Below, piece after piece: positions 8,764 through 17,393 of a stretch of DNA of 64,000 nt. The position numbers and the translations under genes were made by a program. The stretch comes from Mycolicibacterium phocaicum. Lineage in GTDB: Bacteria; Actinomycetota; Actinomycetes; Mycobacteriales; Mycobacteriaceae. Location of the stretch: positions 4,960,001 through 5,024,000 of the forward strand of contig NZ_AP022616.1 in assembly GCF_010731115.1 (NCBI RefSeq), given 5' to 3'. The notes under the pieces are model-generated. The model was not told the DNA's origin. It saw only the letters and a program-made list of their open reading frames with translations, and searched no databases. Positions within the stretch are counted from its first letter, which is position 1. Each line of letters opens with the position of its first letter.

Positions 8764-8812
8764 TTCTGGTCACGGTCGTAACCAGAATAGTATTTGGTGA
8801 CGGGTGTGACCA
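8764..8812. promoter_or_regulatory. two inverted repeats in the mpaB-like / tetR divergent gap
   Basis: The first repeat has ten-base arms TTCTGGTCAC (8764-8773) and GTAACCAGAA (8778-8787), nine of ten paired, with a four-base centre. The second is TGGTGAC (8795-8801) with GTGACCA (8806-8812), six of seven paired. Both share a TGGT-AC half site. A TANNNT-type -10 (TAGTAT, 8788-8793) lies between them. The layout fits autorepression by the adjacent TetR protein and control of both genes. Confidence 0.6.
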
Positions 8813-8828
8813 GACCTAGGCTGTAGGG

Positions 8829-9431
8829 ATGTCGACACCGACCAGGTGGGCGGGGGTCCCGCTCGACGACCGCCGCGCCGAGCGGCGCGGGCTACTGGTC
8901 CACGCGGCGTTCGAATTGTTCGGCTCCGGTGGTGAGACGGCGCTGTCGGTTCGCTCGGTGTGCCGCGAGTGCGGGCTCAACACCCGCTACTTCTACGAAA
9001 GCTTCGACGGCATCGACGACCTGCTGGGCGCCGTCTACGACAAGGTCAGCATCGAACTGGCCGCCATGGTCGACGCCGCGATCACCGTCGCGGGCGACTC
9101 GGTGCGGGACCGGACCCGCGCCGGCATCGCCGCGGTGCTGGGCTTCGGTTCCGCCGATCCGCGGCGCGGGCGGGTGCTGTTCACCGAAGCCCGCGCCAAC
9201 CCCGTGCTGACCGCGCGCCGCGCCGTCACGCAGGACCTGTTGCTCGACGCGGTCCTCGCCGAGGGTGGCCGGCTCCACCCCGGTTCGGATCCCGTCGCCG
9301 CGCGCGTCGGTGCGGCCATGTACACCGGCGCCATGGCCGAGCTGGCCCAGCAGTGGCTGTCCGGTGCGTTGGGCACCGATCTGGATGTGGTGGTCGACGC
9401 GGCGCTGGCGCTGGTGCTGCGCCGAGAGTGA
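8829..9431 (+). CDS. TetR family transcriptional regulator
   Basis: A 200-residue TetR repressor. The N-terminal helix-turn-helix spans about residues 20-65 (LVHAAFELFGSGG...SVRSVCRECGLNTRYFYESF), with the family Y-F-Y-x-S-F recognition-helix end. The remainder is an all-helical ligand domain of no named subfamily. ATG 8829 directly follows the operator-like repeats at 8764-8812, so it probably represses itself and the divergent MpaB-type oxygenase. The ligand is unknown. Its stop codon overlaps the first base of the terminator hairpin at 9431. Confidence 0.88.
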   Translation: MSTPTRWAGVPLDDRRAERRGLLVHAAFELFGSGGETALSVRSVCRECGLNTRYFYESFDGIDDLLGAVYDKVSIELAAMVDAAITVAGDSVRDRTRAGIAAVLGFGSADPRRGRVLFTEARANPVLTARRAVTQDLLLDAVLAEGGRLHPGSDPVAARVGAAMYTGAMAELAQQWLSGALGTDLDVVVDAALALVLRRE

Positions 9432-9472
9432 CGAAATGGCTGCCGCGGGGCGTCCGCGGGCAGCCATTTCGT
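9431..9472. terminator. hairpin terminator between convergent tetR and dinB-like genes
   Basis: Long inverted repeat: left arm 9431-9448, right arm 9454-9472, complementary except for one bulged G, with a five-base loop. It sits exactly between two convergent stop codons (9431 and 9483). Confidence 0.8.
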
Positions 9473-9482
9473 GGATCTCGAG

Positions 9483-10082
9483 TTACTGAGCGGCCGGCCG
9501 CCAGCGCTTGATGAAGTCCGTCTCGGGCCATTCCTCCTCGGCGGCGAGCAGTTCGTACATGGTCGCCCGGTCGATGGATTCCCGGATGATGTCGGCGTGC
9601 CCGGCATGGCGGGACAGCTCCTCGATGATGTGCATGCCGACCCAGCGCACGGACCAGTGGTCGATATCCGAGGGGAACCACGGCACCTCGTGCGGCACCG
9701 GCACCAGCGCGTCCAGGTCGAGTTCGGCGAAGGCCTGCAGCGTCTTGGCGTTCTGTTCGCGCAGTGCGGCCAGCAGGTCGCCGAGCTTCTCGTCGTCGCG
9801 CATGACGTGTTGGTCGGCGTACTCGGCCATGATCTCGGCCATCGGCCGGGTGTCCGGTGGCGGGAAGTCGGGGGCGGCCACCGCGCGCTCGACCCAGCCC
9901 GCTTGAACGGCGGTGACGTGCTTGATGAGGCCGCCGACCGACTGGGCGCTCACCGATGGGGTGGAGCGGGCCTGCTCATCGGTGAGGCCGTGGGCGACGG
10001 CCGCGAAGGCGTCCTGCTGGAACGCCAGGAAGTTGACGAGGGTCTGACGCTCGTCGCCTGCGGGTGCGGGCTGTCCGGCCAT
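9483..10082 (-). CDS. DinB/DUF664-type mycothiol-dependent superfamily protein
   Basis: A 199-residue four-helix-bundle protein of the DinB/YfiT-like metalloenzyme superfamily (DUF664 group). The metal-ligand pattern is visible: a first His in GGLIKHVTAVQAGWVER and a C-terminal pair in MHIIEELSRHAGHADIIRE (H-x3-H), giving the usual three His. Members use mycothiol or bacillithiol in detoxification or isomerisation reactions; the reaction here is not known. The next upstream gene on the same strand, three bases away, is a second DinB-like gene, so the two are probably co-transcribed. Confidence 0.82.
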   Translation of the reverse strand: MAGQPAPAGDERQTLVNFLAFQQDAFAAVAHGLTDEQARSTPSVSAQSVGGLIKHVTAVQAGWVERAVAAPDFPPPDTRPMAEIMAEYADQHVMRDDEKLGDLLAALREQNAKTLQAFAELDLDALVPVPHEVPWFPSDIDHWSVRWVGMHIIEELSRHAGHADIIRESIDRATMYELLAAEEEWPETDFIKRWRPAAQ

Positions 10083-10084
10083 GT

Positions 10085-10612
10085 TCAGTTCTCCTTCGGG
10101 GTGTGGGTGTAAAGGTCACGGATGCAGGCGATTTCCGCTCCGTGGTGAATGACTTCGCGATTGATGTGCAGCACGAGGGTCGCCATTGAGAAGTCAGCGT
10201 AGGGACCTTCGGCGGGGCCGCACGGCCGGGCCAGGGCGGCGGCGTCGAGCCCGCGGACTCCGGTGATCCAGTTCGCGTAGGCGCTGTCGAGCTGCTCCAG
10301 GGCGGTGCGGGCGTCGCGGGCGTACGGCCACGACTGATAGTCGGCCGGCGGTCCGCCGAAATGCGAGTGGTTCCGCATCGCCAGGACGCCGACGATGACG
10401 TGCGCCAGCCGCCAGGCGATGGTCGTGAACGGCTCGGGTTGCGGTGGCGGATAACTGAAGTCGATGGATCCGTCGGGGTGCAGGGTCCAGCAGCCGGGCA
10501 CCGGCTCCCAGAAGTATTCGTCGTCGGTCAGTCCCTCGAGCCGGGGGCGCAGCTGATGTTGCCAGTGCCAGTCGAGTTGGTCGGCCAGTTCTTCGGTCCG
10601 TTCTTCGGTCAC
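10085..10612 (-). CDS. DinB-like superfamily protein
   Basis: A 175-residue DinB-superfamily helical bundle with putative metal-binding His in WRLAHVIVGVLAMRNHSHFG and the C-terminal LVLHINREVIHHGAEI (H-x6/7-H-H). I chose GTG 10612 (VTEERTEELADQLDW) because the longer frame upstream runs through the divergent promoter and into the regulator gene. It overlaps nothing and lies three bases upstream of the other DinB gene. A perfect palindrome (10634-10652) separates it from the divergent WYL regulator, which is its likely controller. Function is unknown. Confidence 0.75.
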   Translation of the reverse strand: MTEERTEELADQLDWHWQHQLRPRLEGLTDDEYFWEPVPGCWTLHPDGSIDFSYPPPQPEPFTTIAWRLAHVIVGVLAMRNHSHFGGPPADYQSWPYARDARTALEQLDSAYANWITGVRGLDAAALARPCGPAEGPYADFSMATLVLHINREVIHHGAEIACIRDLYTHTPKEN

Positions 10613-10633
10613 ATGAAGAGCCTGACATCTAAT

Positions 10634-10652
10634 TAGGACTGTTTCTGTCCTA
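10634..10652. promoter_or_regulatory. candidate operator in the dinB-like / WYL-regulator divergent gap
   Basis: Perfect inverted repeat TAGGAC-7 bases-GTCCTA, centred in the 61-base gap between two divergent starts (10612 minus, 10674 plus). This is the expected position for a regulator that controls itself and the neighbouring pair. Confidence 0.55.
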
Positions 10653-10673
10653 TGAGTACGGCAGAGTGTTGTC

Positions 10674-11636
10674 ATGTCTGAAACGACGAGCCGCGTGCTG
10701 CAACTGCTGGGCCTGCTGCAGGCGCGCCGGGTGTGGACGGGGCAGGAGCTGGCCGACCGGCTCGGCGTCACCGGCCGCAGCGTGCGCCGCGACATCGAGC
10801 GGCTGCGCGACCTCGGCTATCCGGTGCACGCCAGCAAGGGCCGCGACGGCGGCTATCAATTGGGTGCCGGTGCCGCGTTACCGCCGCTGCTGCTCGATCC
10901 CGAGGAGGCCGTCGCGATGGCGGTGTGTCTGCGGCTGGCGGCCGGCGGCAGCGTCGCGGGCGTCGGGGAGTCGGCGCTGCGGGCCCTGTCCAAGCTGGAC
11001 CAGGTGATGCCCGCGCGGCTGCGGTCGCAGGTGTCTGCCGTGCACGACGCGACGGTGACGCTGACCGGCGGCGGCTCGGTCGAAACGGTATCGCCCGACG
11101 ACCTGATGACGCTGGCCCGCGCCTGCCGCGACCACGAACACGTCCGGCTCGGCTACACCGACATCCGCGGCAACAGCACCGAGCGCCGGCTCGAGCCCTA
11201 CCAACTCGTCACCACCGGGCGCCGCTGGTACCTGCTGGCGTACGACCGCGACAAGCAGGACTGGCGGACGCTGCGGCTGGACCGGATGGTCGACGTCAAA
11301 GCTGCGGGGACGACGTTCGCGCCGCGCCCGGCGCCCGATCCGGCGGAGTTCGTGCGCCAGGCCATCACGGCGTCGCCGTACCGCTACGTCGCGCGGGTCC
11401 GGTATGAGGCAGCCGAAAGTCAACTGGAGCAGATGTTTTCCGCGTCGTCGGCGCAGATCGAGGCGGACGGTCCGGACCGCTGCATCGTGACCGCCGGGGG
11501 CGACGACCCCGAGCGCATCGTGCTGTACCTGGCGATGCCGGGGTATCGGTTCGAGGTCCTCGAACCGCCCGAGGTGATCGCCGCGGCCGCGGTGGTCGCC
11601 GACCGGTTGCGTGCCGCAATGCCTCCCGATCGGTGA
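10674..11636 (+). CDS. YafY-type HTH (DeoR-like) regulator with WYL domain
   Basis: A 320-residue transcriptional regulator. A winged helix-turn-helix at residues ~1-60 (SRVLQLLGLLQARRVWTGQELADRL...RSVRRDIERL) is followed by a WYL ligand-sensing domain around residues 140-225, containing RRWYLLAYDRDKQDWRTLRLDRM, and a C-terminal WCX region. Such proteins sense small molecules or nucleic acids; the signal here is unknown. It is divergent from the two DinB-like genes with a palindrome between. The downstream mannosidase starts 22 bases after its stop, but that may be a separate unit. Confidence 0.88.
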   Translation: MSETTSRVLQLLGLLQARRVWTGQELADRLGVTGRSVRRDIERLRDLGYPVHASKGRDGGYQLGAGAALPPLLLDPEEAVAMAVCLRLAAGGSVAGVGESALRALSKLDQVMPARLRSQVSAVHDATVTLTGGGSVETVSPDDLMTLARACRDHEHVRLGYTDIRGNSTERRLEPYQLVTTGRRWYLLAYDRDKQDWRTLRLDRMVDVKAAGTTFAPRPAPDPAEFVRQAITASPYRYVARVRYEAAESQLEQMFSASSAQIEADGPDRCIVTAGGDDPERIVLYLAMPGYRFEVLEPPEVIAAAAVVADRLRAAMPPDR

Positions 11637-11658
11637 CGGCGCGCCGTATGGTGCAGGG

Positions 11659-14600
11659 GTGTCGACGGGACGACTCCTGCAGGTGACGGCCGTGGTTTCC
11701 ACCGAGTTGTTCGTCGGTCCGGCCGACGAACCGCTGCAGCTGGTCCGAGTGGACTACACCGGGTGCACCGACGTCGCCGAGTTGCGGGTCGTCGGAGAGG
11801 GGCTGAGCGGCCGGGCCCTGGCTCAGCCCGGTGCCGGCTTCGTCGAGATTCCGGTGGTTGTGCAGGGCGGACAACCGGGCCAGGTACGGGCCGCGCATCT
11901 CGAGGCCGGCGGCGAGCAGACCCCGTTCGAGTTCGTCGTCGCCGAGCCCGGCTGGACCATGCACATGATCAGCCACTTCCACTACGACCCGGTGTGGTGG
12001 AACACCCAGGCCGCCTACACCAGCGTCTGGACCGAGGATCCGCCCGGCCGGTGCCGGCAGACCAACGGTTTCGAGCTGGTCACCGCGCATCTCGAAATGG
12101 CAAGGCGCGAGCCGGAATACAAGTTCGTGCTTGCCGAGGTCGACTACCTCAAACCCTACTGGGACACCCACCCCGAGCAGCGCGCCCAGTTGCGCGCGCT
12201 GCTCGCCGAGGGCCGCGTCGAGATCATGGGCGGCACTTACAACGAGCCGAACACCAACCTGACCAGTCCGGAGACGGCGATCCGGAACTTCGTGCACGGC
12301 ATCGGGTTCCAGCGCGACGTCATGGGCGCCGACCCGGCGACGGCCTGGCAGCTCGACGTGTTCGGCCACGACCCGCAGTTTCCGGGCATGGCCGCCGACA
12401 CCGGCCTGACCTCCAGCTCATGGGCCCGCGGCCCGCATCACCAGTGGGGCCCGATGCACCGCGACGGCGACCCCGAACGCATGCAGTTCGCCAGTGAATT
12501 CGACTGGATCGCACCGTCGGGCCGCGGGCTGCTGACCCACTACATGCCCGCGCACTACGCCGCCGGCTGGTGGATGGATTCGTCGGCATCGCTGCAGGAA
12601 GCCGAGGACGCCACATATGAGACGTTCGCCAAGCTGAAAAAGGTTGCGCTGACCCGCAATGTGCTGCTGCCGGTCGGCACCGACTACACCCCGCCGAACA
12701 AGTGGGTCACCGAGATTCACCGCGACTGGGCGGCGCGCTATACCTGGCCCCGCTTCGTGTGTGCGCTGCCGCGGGAGTTCTTCGCCGCCGTGCGTGCGGA
12801 ACTCGCGGCCGTCGGTACGCAGCCGTCGCCGCAGACCCGCGACATGAACCCGATCTACACGGGCAAGGACGTGTCGTACATCGACACCAAGCAGGCCAAC
12901 CGGGCCGCCGAGCACGTCGTGCTGGAAGCCGAACGGTTCGCGGTGTTCGCCGGATTGCTCACCGGCGCCACCTATCCGCAAGCTGCCCTGGCCAAGGCCT
13001 GGGTGCAACTGGCCTACGGTGCACACCACGACGCCATCACCGGATCGGAATCCGACCAGGTGTACCTCGACCTGCTCACCGGCTGGCGCGATGCGTGGGA
13101 ACTCGGACGGACCGCCCGCGACAACGCGGTGGCATTGCTGTCGCGAGCCGTCGACGGCGACATCGTGGTGTGGAACCCGTTGGCGCACAGCCGAACCGAC
13201 ATCGTCACCATCCACCTCGACGAACCGCCGGCAGGGCCGGTCCTCGATGCCGACGGCGCGCCCGTCCCGGTCCTGATCGAAGACGACGGCCACACCGTCA
13301 CCTGGGCGGCCCGCGACGTGCCGTCTCTCGGGTGGCGGGCATACACGATCGGCCCGGCGCAGTCCGGGTCCGTGCCGGCCTCGTGGGAACCCGTGTCCGG
13401 CACCACCATCGGAAACGATCGGTACGCCTGCACCGTCGATCCGGACCGCGGCGGCGCGGTGTCGTCGCTGGTGCGCGACGGTGTCGAGCTCATGGGTGCC
13501 GGCCGCGTCGGCAACGAGATCGCCGTCTACGACGAGCATTCCGCGCACCCGACCGAACACGAAGGGCCCTGGCACCTGCTGCCCAAGGGCCCGGTGGTGG
13601 GCTCTGCCGAACACCCGGCTGAGTCGGTGCAGGCCTACCGCAGCGCGCTGGGAGAACGGCTGGTGGTCGCCGGGCGCATCGGCGACGTGCTGCGGTACAC
13701 CCAGACCATCACGCTGTGGCACGAAGTCGACCGCGTGGACTGCCGCACCGTGATCGACGAGTTCACCGGCGCCGACAAGCTGCTGCGACTGCGCTGGCCC
13801 TGCCCGGTGCCGGGCGCGATGCCCGTCAGCGAGGTCGGCGACGCGGTGATCGGCCGCGGCTTCGGGCTGCTGCACCAACGGGATTCGCCCGACGCCGTCG
13901 ACACCGCCGATCACCCCTACACCCTGGACAACCCCGCCTACGGCTGGTTCGGGCTGTCTTCGGCCGTGCGGGTCCGGGTACGCGACGCGCAGGGCGAGTG
14001 CACGCGCGCGGTGGCGGTGGCCGAGGTCGTTGCACCGGACGCCGCCGATCCCGAGACACCCATCCGCGACCTGATGGTCGCGCTGGTGCGGTCGGGCGTG
14101 ACGGCCACCTGCAGTAGCGCCGACAAACCGCGCTACGGCGACCTCGCCGTCGACTCCAACCTGCCCGACGCTCGTATCGCGCTCGGCGGTCCCGACGAGA
14201 ATGCCTTCACCGCAGCGGTATTGGCGGCAGCGGACCCGGGCTACGGCGCCGAACTACGGCGCCGCCTGGCGACGGGAAGCGCCCGGCTCTGGGTGCCCGC
14301 CGACGCCGATCTGGTGCAGCGGTGGATTCCCGGTGCCGATCTCAAGGATGCCCGTACGCTGCCGGTGCTGATCGTCGCCGGGCCCGGTGGGCTCGAGGAG
14401 CTCATCGACGACCTCGCCGACGCCGAGATCGCCGTCGAGCAGGACGCCGCAGCCGGCATCGGGCCCTTCGCGGCCCGCAGCGTGGCCGTATTGAACCGCG
14501 GCGTACCGGGTTTCGCCGTCGAGCCGGACGGCGTCCTGCACACGTCGTTGCTGCGGTCGTGCACCGGCTGGCCGTCGGGCACCTGGATCGACCCACCGCG

Positions 14601-15867
14601 CCGCACCGCACCCGACGGCTCGAACTTCCAGTTGCAGCACTGGACCCACACCTTCGATTACGCCATCGCGGCCGGCGACGGTGACTGGCGCACCGCGGGC
14701 ATTCCGGGCTGCAGCGCCGAGTTCTCACAGCCACTGCTGGCGGTGTACACCGACCAGCCCGCGGTGGCCGGCGGATTGCCGGGCACCGGTTCACTGCTGA
14801 GCGTCGAACCCACGTCCGACGTGTCGCTGGCCGCGCTGAAGGCCACCGGCAACCCGATCGCCACGGGCCACAGCGCGCCCGTCGACCCCAGGACCGGGAT
14901 CACCCTGCGTCTGGTCCAGACCTCGGGGCGGCCGACGGAGGTCAATGTCACCTCGGGGCTCCGGCACCTCGAGGACGTCGAACGACTGGACCTGCTCGAA
15001 CAACCGGTCACCGCCGGCGGAAAAGCCTTGCGGCTGCACGGTTTCGAGATCGCCACGGTACGGGCGCGGCTCGACCTGCCGCACGTGCTCAACGGCGACC
15101 ACGCCACCCTGGCGCCGGATGCCGAAGTCGCCCAACCGGTTTACGCCCGCTACTGGCTGCACAATCGCGGTCCCGCGCCGCTGGGCGGACTGCCCGCGGT
15201 GGCGCATGTGCACCCCACCGAGATATCGGGCGCGCCGGGTGCGCCCGTGCGACTGCGCGTCACCGCCGCCAGCGACTGCACCGACGCCGCGCTGCACGGC
15301 CGGGTTCGGGTGCTGTGCCCCGACGGCTGGTCGGCCGCCCCGGAGGAACTGCCCTTCGTACTGCCGCCGGGCGGCTACCTGGAAACCGAAGTGCAGCTGC
15401 AACTTCCCGCCGATGTGCCCGCCGGGCGGTATCCGGTGCGGGTCGAGCTGGCGGTCACCGGCGGCGACAAACAGCACCAGATTCCCGCGGCGTGGCGGCA
15501 GACGGTCGAAGACGTCTGCGTCGTCACCGTCGGCGAACCCGGCGACGCCCCGCTGCTGAGGGTGGTCGAGGAGCCTCAGGCCGTCGACATCGTCGCCGGG
15601 GAACACGCCGACCTGAGTGTCGTCGTCGGCTCTGCGGCCGGTGCGCCGCTGAGCTTGGAGGCGCACCTGATCAGTCCGTGGGGGACGTGGGAATGGTTGG
15701 GGCCGGCCGTGCTCGGGGCCGACGTCCCGGCGGGTGGCACCGCCGCATTCGACTTCGACGTGGCGCCGCCGTCGTGGGTCGGGCCGGGGCAGTGGTGGGC
15801 GCTGGTCAGGATCGCCGGGGCCGGCCGGGTGCTCTACACGCCGGCGGTATCGGTGCGGGTCCGATGA
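11659..15867 (+). CDS. alpha-mannosidase, glycoside hydrolase family 38
   Basis: A large GH38 enzyme (1402 residues from GTG 11659; an upstream in-frame ATG at 11611 lies inside the previous gene). The catalytic domain opens with ISHFHYDPVWWNTQ (zinc-binding HxHxDP, residues 106-113) and carries the nucleophile Asp233 in WQLDVFGHDPQFP. A helical mid-domain (AYGAHHDAITGSESD, with the family HHDAITG motif) and beta-sandwich C-terminal domains follow. The last ~250 residues resemble NEW3/CARDB-type beta domains (PEELPFVLPPGGYLETEVQL). It is the positional equivalent of Rv0648 but noticeably longer than I recall for that protein. No signal peptide is seen. Likely role: cleavage of alpha-mannosyl glycans, perhaps recycled envelope mannans. 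It overlaps the next gene by four bases (ATGA). Confidence 0.9.
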   Translation: MSTGRLLQVTAVVSTELFVGPADEPLQLVRVDYTGCTDVAELRVVGEGLSGRALAQPGAGFVEIPVVVQGGQPGQVRAAHLEAGGEQTPFEFVVAEPGWTMHMISHFHYDPVWWNTQAAYTSVWTEDPPGRCRQTNGFELVTAHLEMARREPEYKFVLAEVDYLKPYWDTHPEQRAQLRALLAEGRVEIMGGTYNEPNTNLTSPETAIRNFVHGIGFQRDVMGADPATAWQLDVFGHDPQFPGMAADTGLTSSSWARGPHHQWGPMHRDGDPERMQFASEFDWIAPSGRGLLTHYMPAHYAAGWWMDSSASLQEAEDATYETFAKLKKVALTRNVLLPVGTDYTPPNKWVTEIHRDWAARYTWPRFVCALPREFFAAVRAELAAVGTQPSPQTRDMNPIYTGKDVSYIDTKQANRAAEHVVLEAERFAVFAGLLTGATYPQAALAKAWVQLAYGAHHDAITGSESDQVYLDLLTGWRDAWELGRTARDNAVALLSRAVDGDIVVWNPLAHSRTDIVTIHLDEPPAGPVLDADGAPVPVLIEDDGHTVTWAARDVPSLGWRAYTIGPAQSGSVPASWEPVSGTTIGNDRYACTVDPDRGGAVSSLVRDGVELMGAGRVGNEIAVYDEHSAHPTEHEGPWHLLPKGPVVGSAEHPAESVQAYRSALGERLVVAGRIGDVLRYTQTITLWHEVDRVDCRTVIDEFTGADKLLRLRWPCPVPGAMPVSEVGDAVIGRGFGLLHQRDSPDAVDTADHPYTLDNPAYGWFGLSSAVRVRVRDAQGECTRAVAVAEVVAPDAADPETPIRDLMVALVRSGVTATCSSADKPRYGDLAVDSNLPDARIALGGPDENAFTAAVLAAADPGYGAELRRRLATGSARLWVPADADLVQRWIPGADLKDARTLPVLIVAGPGGLEELIDDLADAEIAVEQDAAAGIGPFAARSVAVLNRGVPGFAVEPDGVLHTSLLRSCTGWPSGTWIDPPRRTAPDGSNFQLQHWTHTFDYAIAAGDGDWRTAGIPGCSAEFSQPLLAVYTDQPAVAGGLPGTGSLLSVEPTSDVSLAALKATGNPIATGHSAPVDPRTGITLRLVQTSGRPTEVNVTSGLRHLEDVERLDLLEQPVTAGGKALRLHGFEIATVRARLDLPHVLNGDHATLAPDAEVAQPVYARYWLHNRGPAPLGGLPAVAHVHPTEISGAPGAPVRLRVTAASDCTDAALHGRVRVLCPDGWSAAPEELPFVLPPGGYLETEVQLQLPADVPAGRYPVRVELAVTGGDKQHQIPAAWRQTVEDVCVVTVGEPGDAPLLRVVEEPQAVDIVAGEHADLSVVVGSAAGAPLSLEAHLISPWGTWEWLGPAVLGADVPAGGTAAFDFDVAPPSWVGPGQWWALVRIAGAGRVLYTPAVSVRVR

Positions 15868-16475
15868 ACCGCGTCGCCACCGTCGCCGGGCGGGAGATTC
15901 CGGTCAGCGCGCTCGATGAGCGCGAATCACGTTTGCGGGCAAGCGTATTGGCGCCTTCGCTACCGGCGCCCGGAAGTAGTGAGGGTCGCCAGCTGCGGCG
16001 CTGGCTGACCCAGCTGCTCGTCGCCGACGAGTTGGTGCGGGTGGCGGCCGGCGAACTCGGGGTCACCGACAGGGACGCGCCCACCGAAACCGACCTGCTG
16101 CCCGGCGCCGCCGCCCGCATGGAGCTCGGCAGTATCGCCGCGGCCGCGCTCGAACAGCCGTTGGCGCGGGCGCTGTTCGTTCGGGTGACCGCCGAGGTGC
16201 GGATCCCCGACGCGGAGATCGAGCGCTACCACGCCCGAAACCCGTTGCGGTTCGCGCCGCCCGTACCCGGCCCTGACGGCTGGTCCACCGCGCCGACCGT
16301 CGTCCCGGAGCTGGATCAGGTGCGGCCGCAAGTCGCCGCACACCTGCTGGGTTCGGCGCGCCGGCGGGCCTTCCGGCACTGGCTCGACGCCCGCCGCGCC
16401 GAGTCGGTGCACCTGGCGCCCGGCTACGAACATCCCGGCGACCCGCGTCAGCCCGACCACGTCCACCGGCACTGA
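15864..16475 (+). CDS. SurA-N-like helical protein, Rv0649-position gene
   Basis: A 203-residue protein starting at the ATGA overlap with the mannosidase stop. It has an N-terminal NRVATVAGREIPVSALDERE segment like the first strand of SurA/PrsA chaperones, a helical middle, and an Arg/Ala-rich C-terminal helix (GSARRRAFRHWLDARRAESV). It ends in a conserved-looking tail PGYEHPGDPRQPDHVHRH. No parvulin isomerase domain is present. The M. tuberculosis gene at this position is named as a malonyl transacylase (fabD2), but I see no GHSxG-type acyltransferase motif here, so I do not adopt that name. Tight coupling to the mannosidase and ROK kinase suggests an accessory role in the same glycan pathway. 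Confidence 0.75.
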   Translation: MNRVATVAGREIPVSALDERESRLRASVLAPSLPAPGSSEGRQLRRWLTQLLVADELVRVAAGELGVTDRDAPTETDLLPGAAARMELGSIAAAALEQPLARALFVRVTAEVRIPDAEIERYHARNPLRFAPPVPGPDGWSTAPTVVPELDQVRPQVAAHLLGSARRRAFRHWLDARRAESVHLAPGYEHPGDPRQPDHVHRH

Positions 16476-16484
16476 AAGCGCACG

Positions 16485-17393
16485 ATGCCCGACCTGACCC
16501 TCGCCCTCGACATCGGTGGCACGAAGATCGCCGCGGCCCTCGTCGACCCCGATGGCGCACTCGTGCACCGCGAGCAGCTCCCGACACCGCACGCGGACAG
16601 TGAGAGCGTATGGGCGACCGTCGATACGTTGATTGGGAACGCCCTCACTGCCGCGGCCGGACGGCCGGTTCGCGGCGTGGGCGTCGGCTGCGCCGGTCCG
16701 ATCGATGTGGTCGCGGGTACGGTCAGTCCGCTCAATGTCGTTGTCTGGCGCGAGTTTCCATTGGTCCGACAGCTCACCGAGCGCACCGGACTGCCGGTTC
16801 GGCTGGCCGGCGACGTCGTCTGCCTGGCCCTGGGGGAGCACTGGCGCGGGGCCGGCAAGGAGGCGCAATTCTTGCTCGGCATGGTGGTGTCGACCGGTAT
16901 CGGCGGCGGACTGGTGCAGGGCGGTGCGCCTTACCTCGGCCGCACCGGCAATGCCGGACACATCGGCCACGTCGTCGTCGAACCCGACGGCCCGCGCTGT
17001 GCCTGCGGCGGGCAGGGCTGCGTGGAGGCGGTGGCCTCGGGTCCGCACCTCGCGCGGTGGGCACACGAGCACGACTGGGACGCCCCGCCGGACGCCGACG
17101 CGAAGGCGCTGGCGGAGGCCGCCCGCCACGGGGATCCGATTGCGGTGCAGGCGTTCTCGCGTGGCGCCGAGGCGATCGCCGTCGCCATCGCGTCGGCAGC
17201 GGCCGTCTGTGACCTGGACCTGGTGGTGGTCGGCGGCGGCGTGGCGAATGCGGGGGAGGTGTTGTTCGGCCCGCTGCGGGCGGCGTTGCCCCGCTACGCC
17301 GGGTTGAGCTTCCTGCGCGGCCTGCGGGTGGTGCCCGCCGAGCTCGGGGGCGATGCCGGGCTCGTCGGCGCCGCCGCGTTGTGGCGGAGCTGA
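16485..17393 (+). CDS. ROK family sugar kinase (glucokinase-like)
   Basis: A 302-residue ROK-family kinase that phosphorylates a hexose or N-acyl-hexosamine. The ATP phosphate motif is LALDIGGTKIAAAL (residues 5-18), the catalytic Asp sits in LPVRLAGDVVCLALGEHW, and the ROK zinc motif is CACGGQGCVEAVASG (~residues 173-187). Nine bases separate it from the upstream gene, making a three-gene operon with the GH38 mannosidase. The obvious inference is that mannose released by the mannosidase, or a related sugar, is phosphorylated here. The 3' end overlaps the convergent HxlR gene by 100 bases. Confidence 0.9.
   Translation: MPDLTLALDIGGTKIAAALVDPDGALVHREQLPTPHADSESVWATVDTLIGNALTAAAGRPVRGVGVGCAGPIDVVAGTVSPLNVVVWREFPLVRQLTERTGLPVRLAGDVVCLALGEHWRGAGKEAQFLLGMVVSTGIGGGLVQGGAPYLGRTGNAGHIGHVVVEPDGPRCACGGQGCVEAVASGPHLARWAHEHDWDAPPDADAKALAEAARHGDPIAVQAFSRGAEAIAVAIASAAAVCDLDLVVVGGGVANAGEVLFGPLRAALPRYAGLSFLRGLRVVPAELGGDAGLVGAAALWRS

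Noticed and set aside
7666..8781. Long plus-strand open frame opposite the MpaB-type gene
   Set aside because: Shadow frame; the minus-strand product has clear family motifs, the plus-strand product has none.
15864..16475. Naming the gene fabD2 (malonyl-CoA transacylase)
   Set aside because: No GHSxG nucleophile motif or acyltransferase-length domain is present; only position supports the name.
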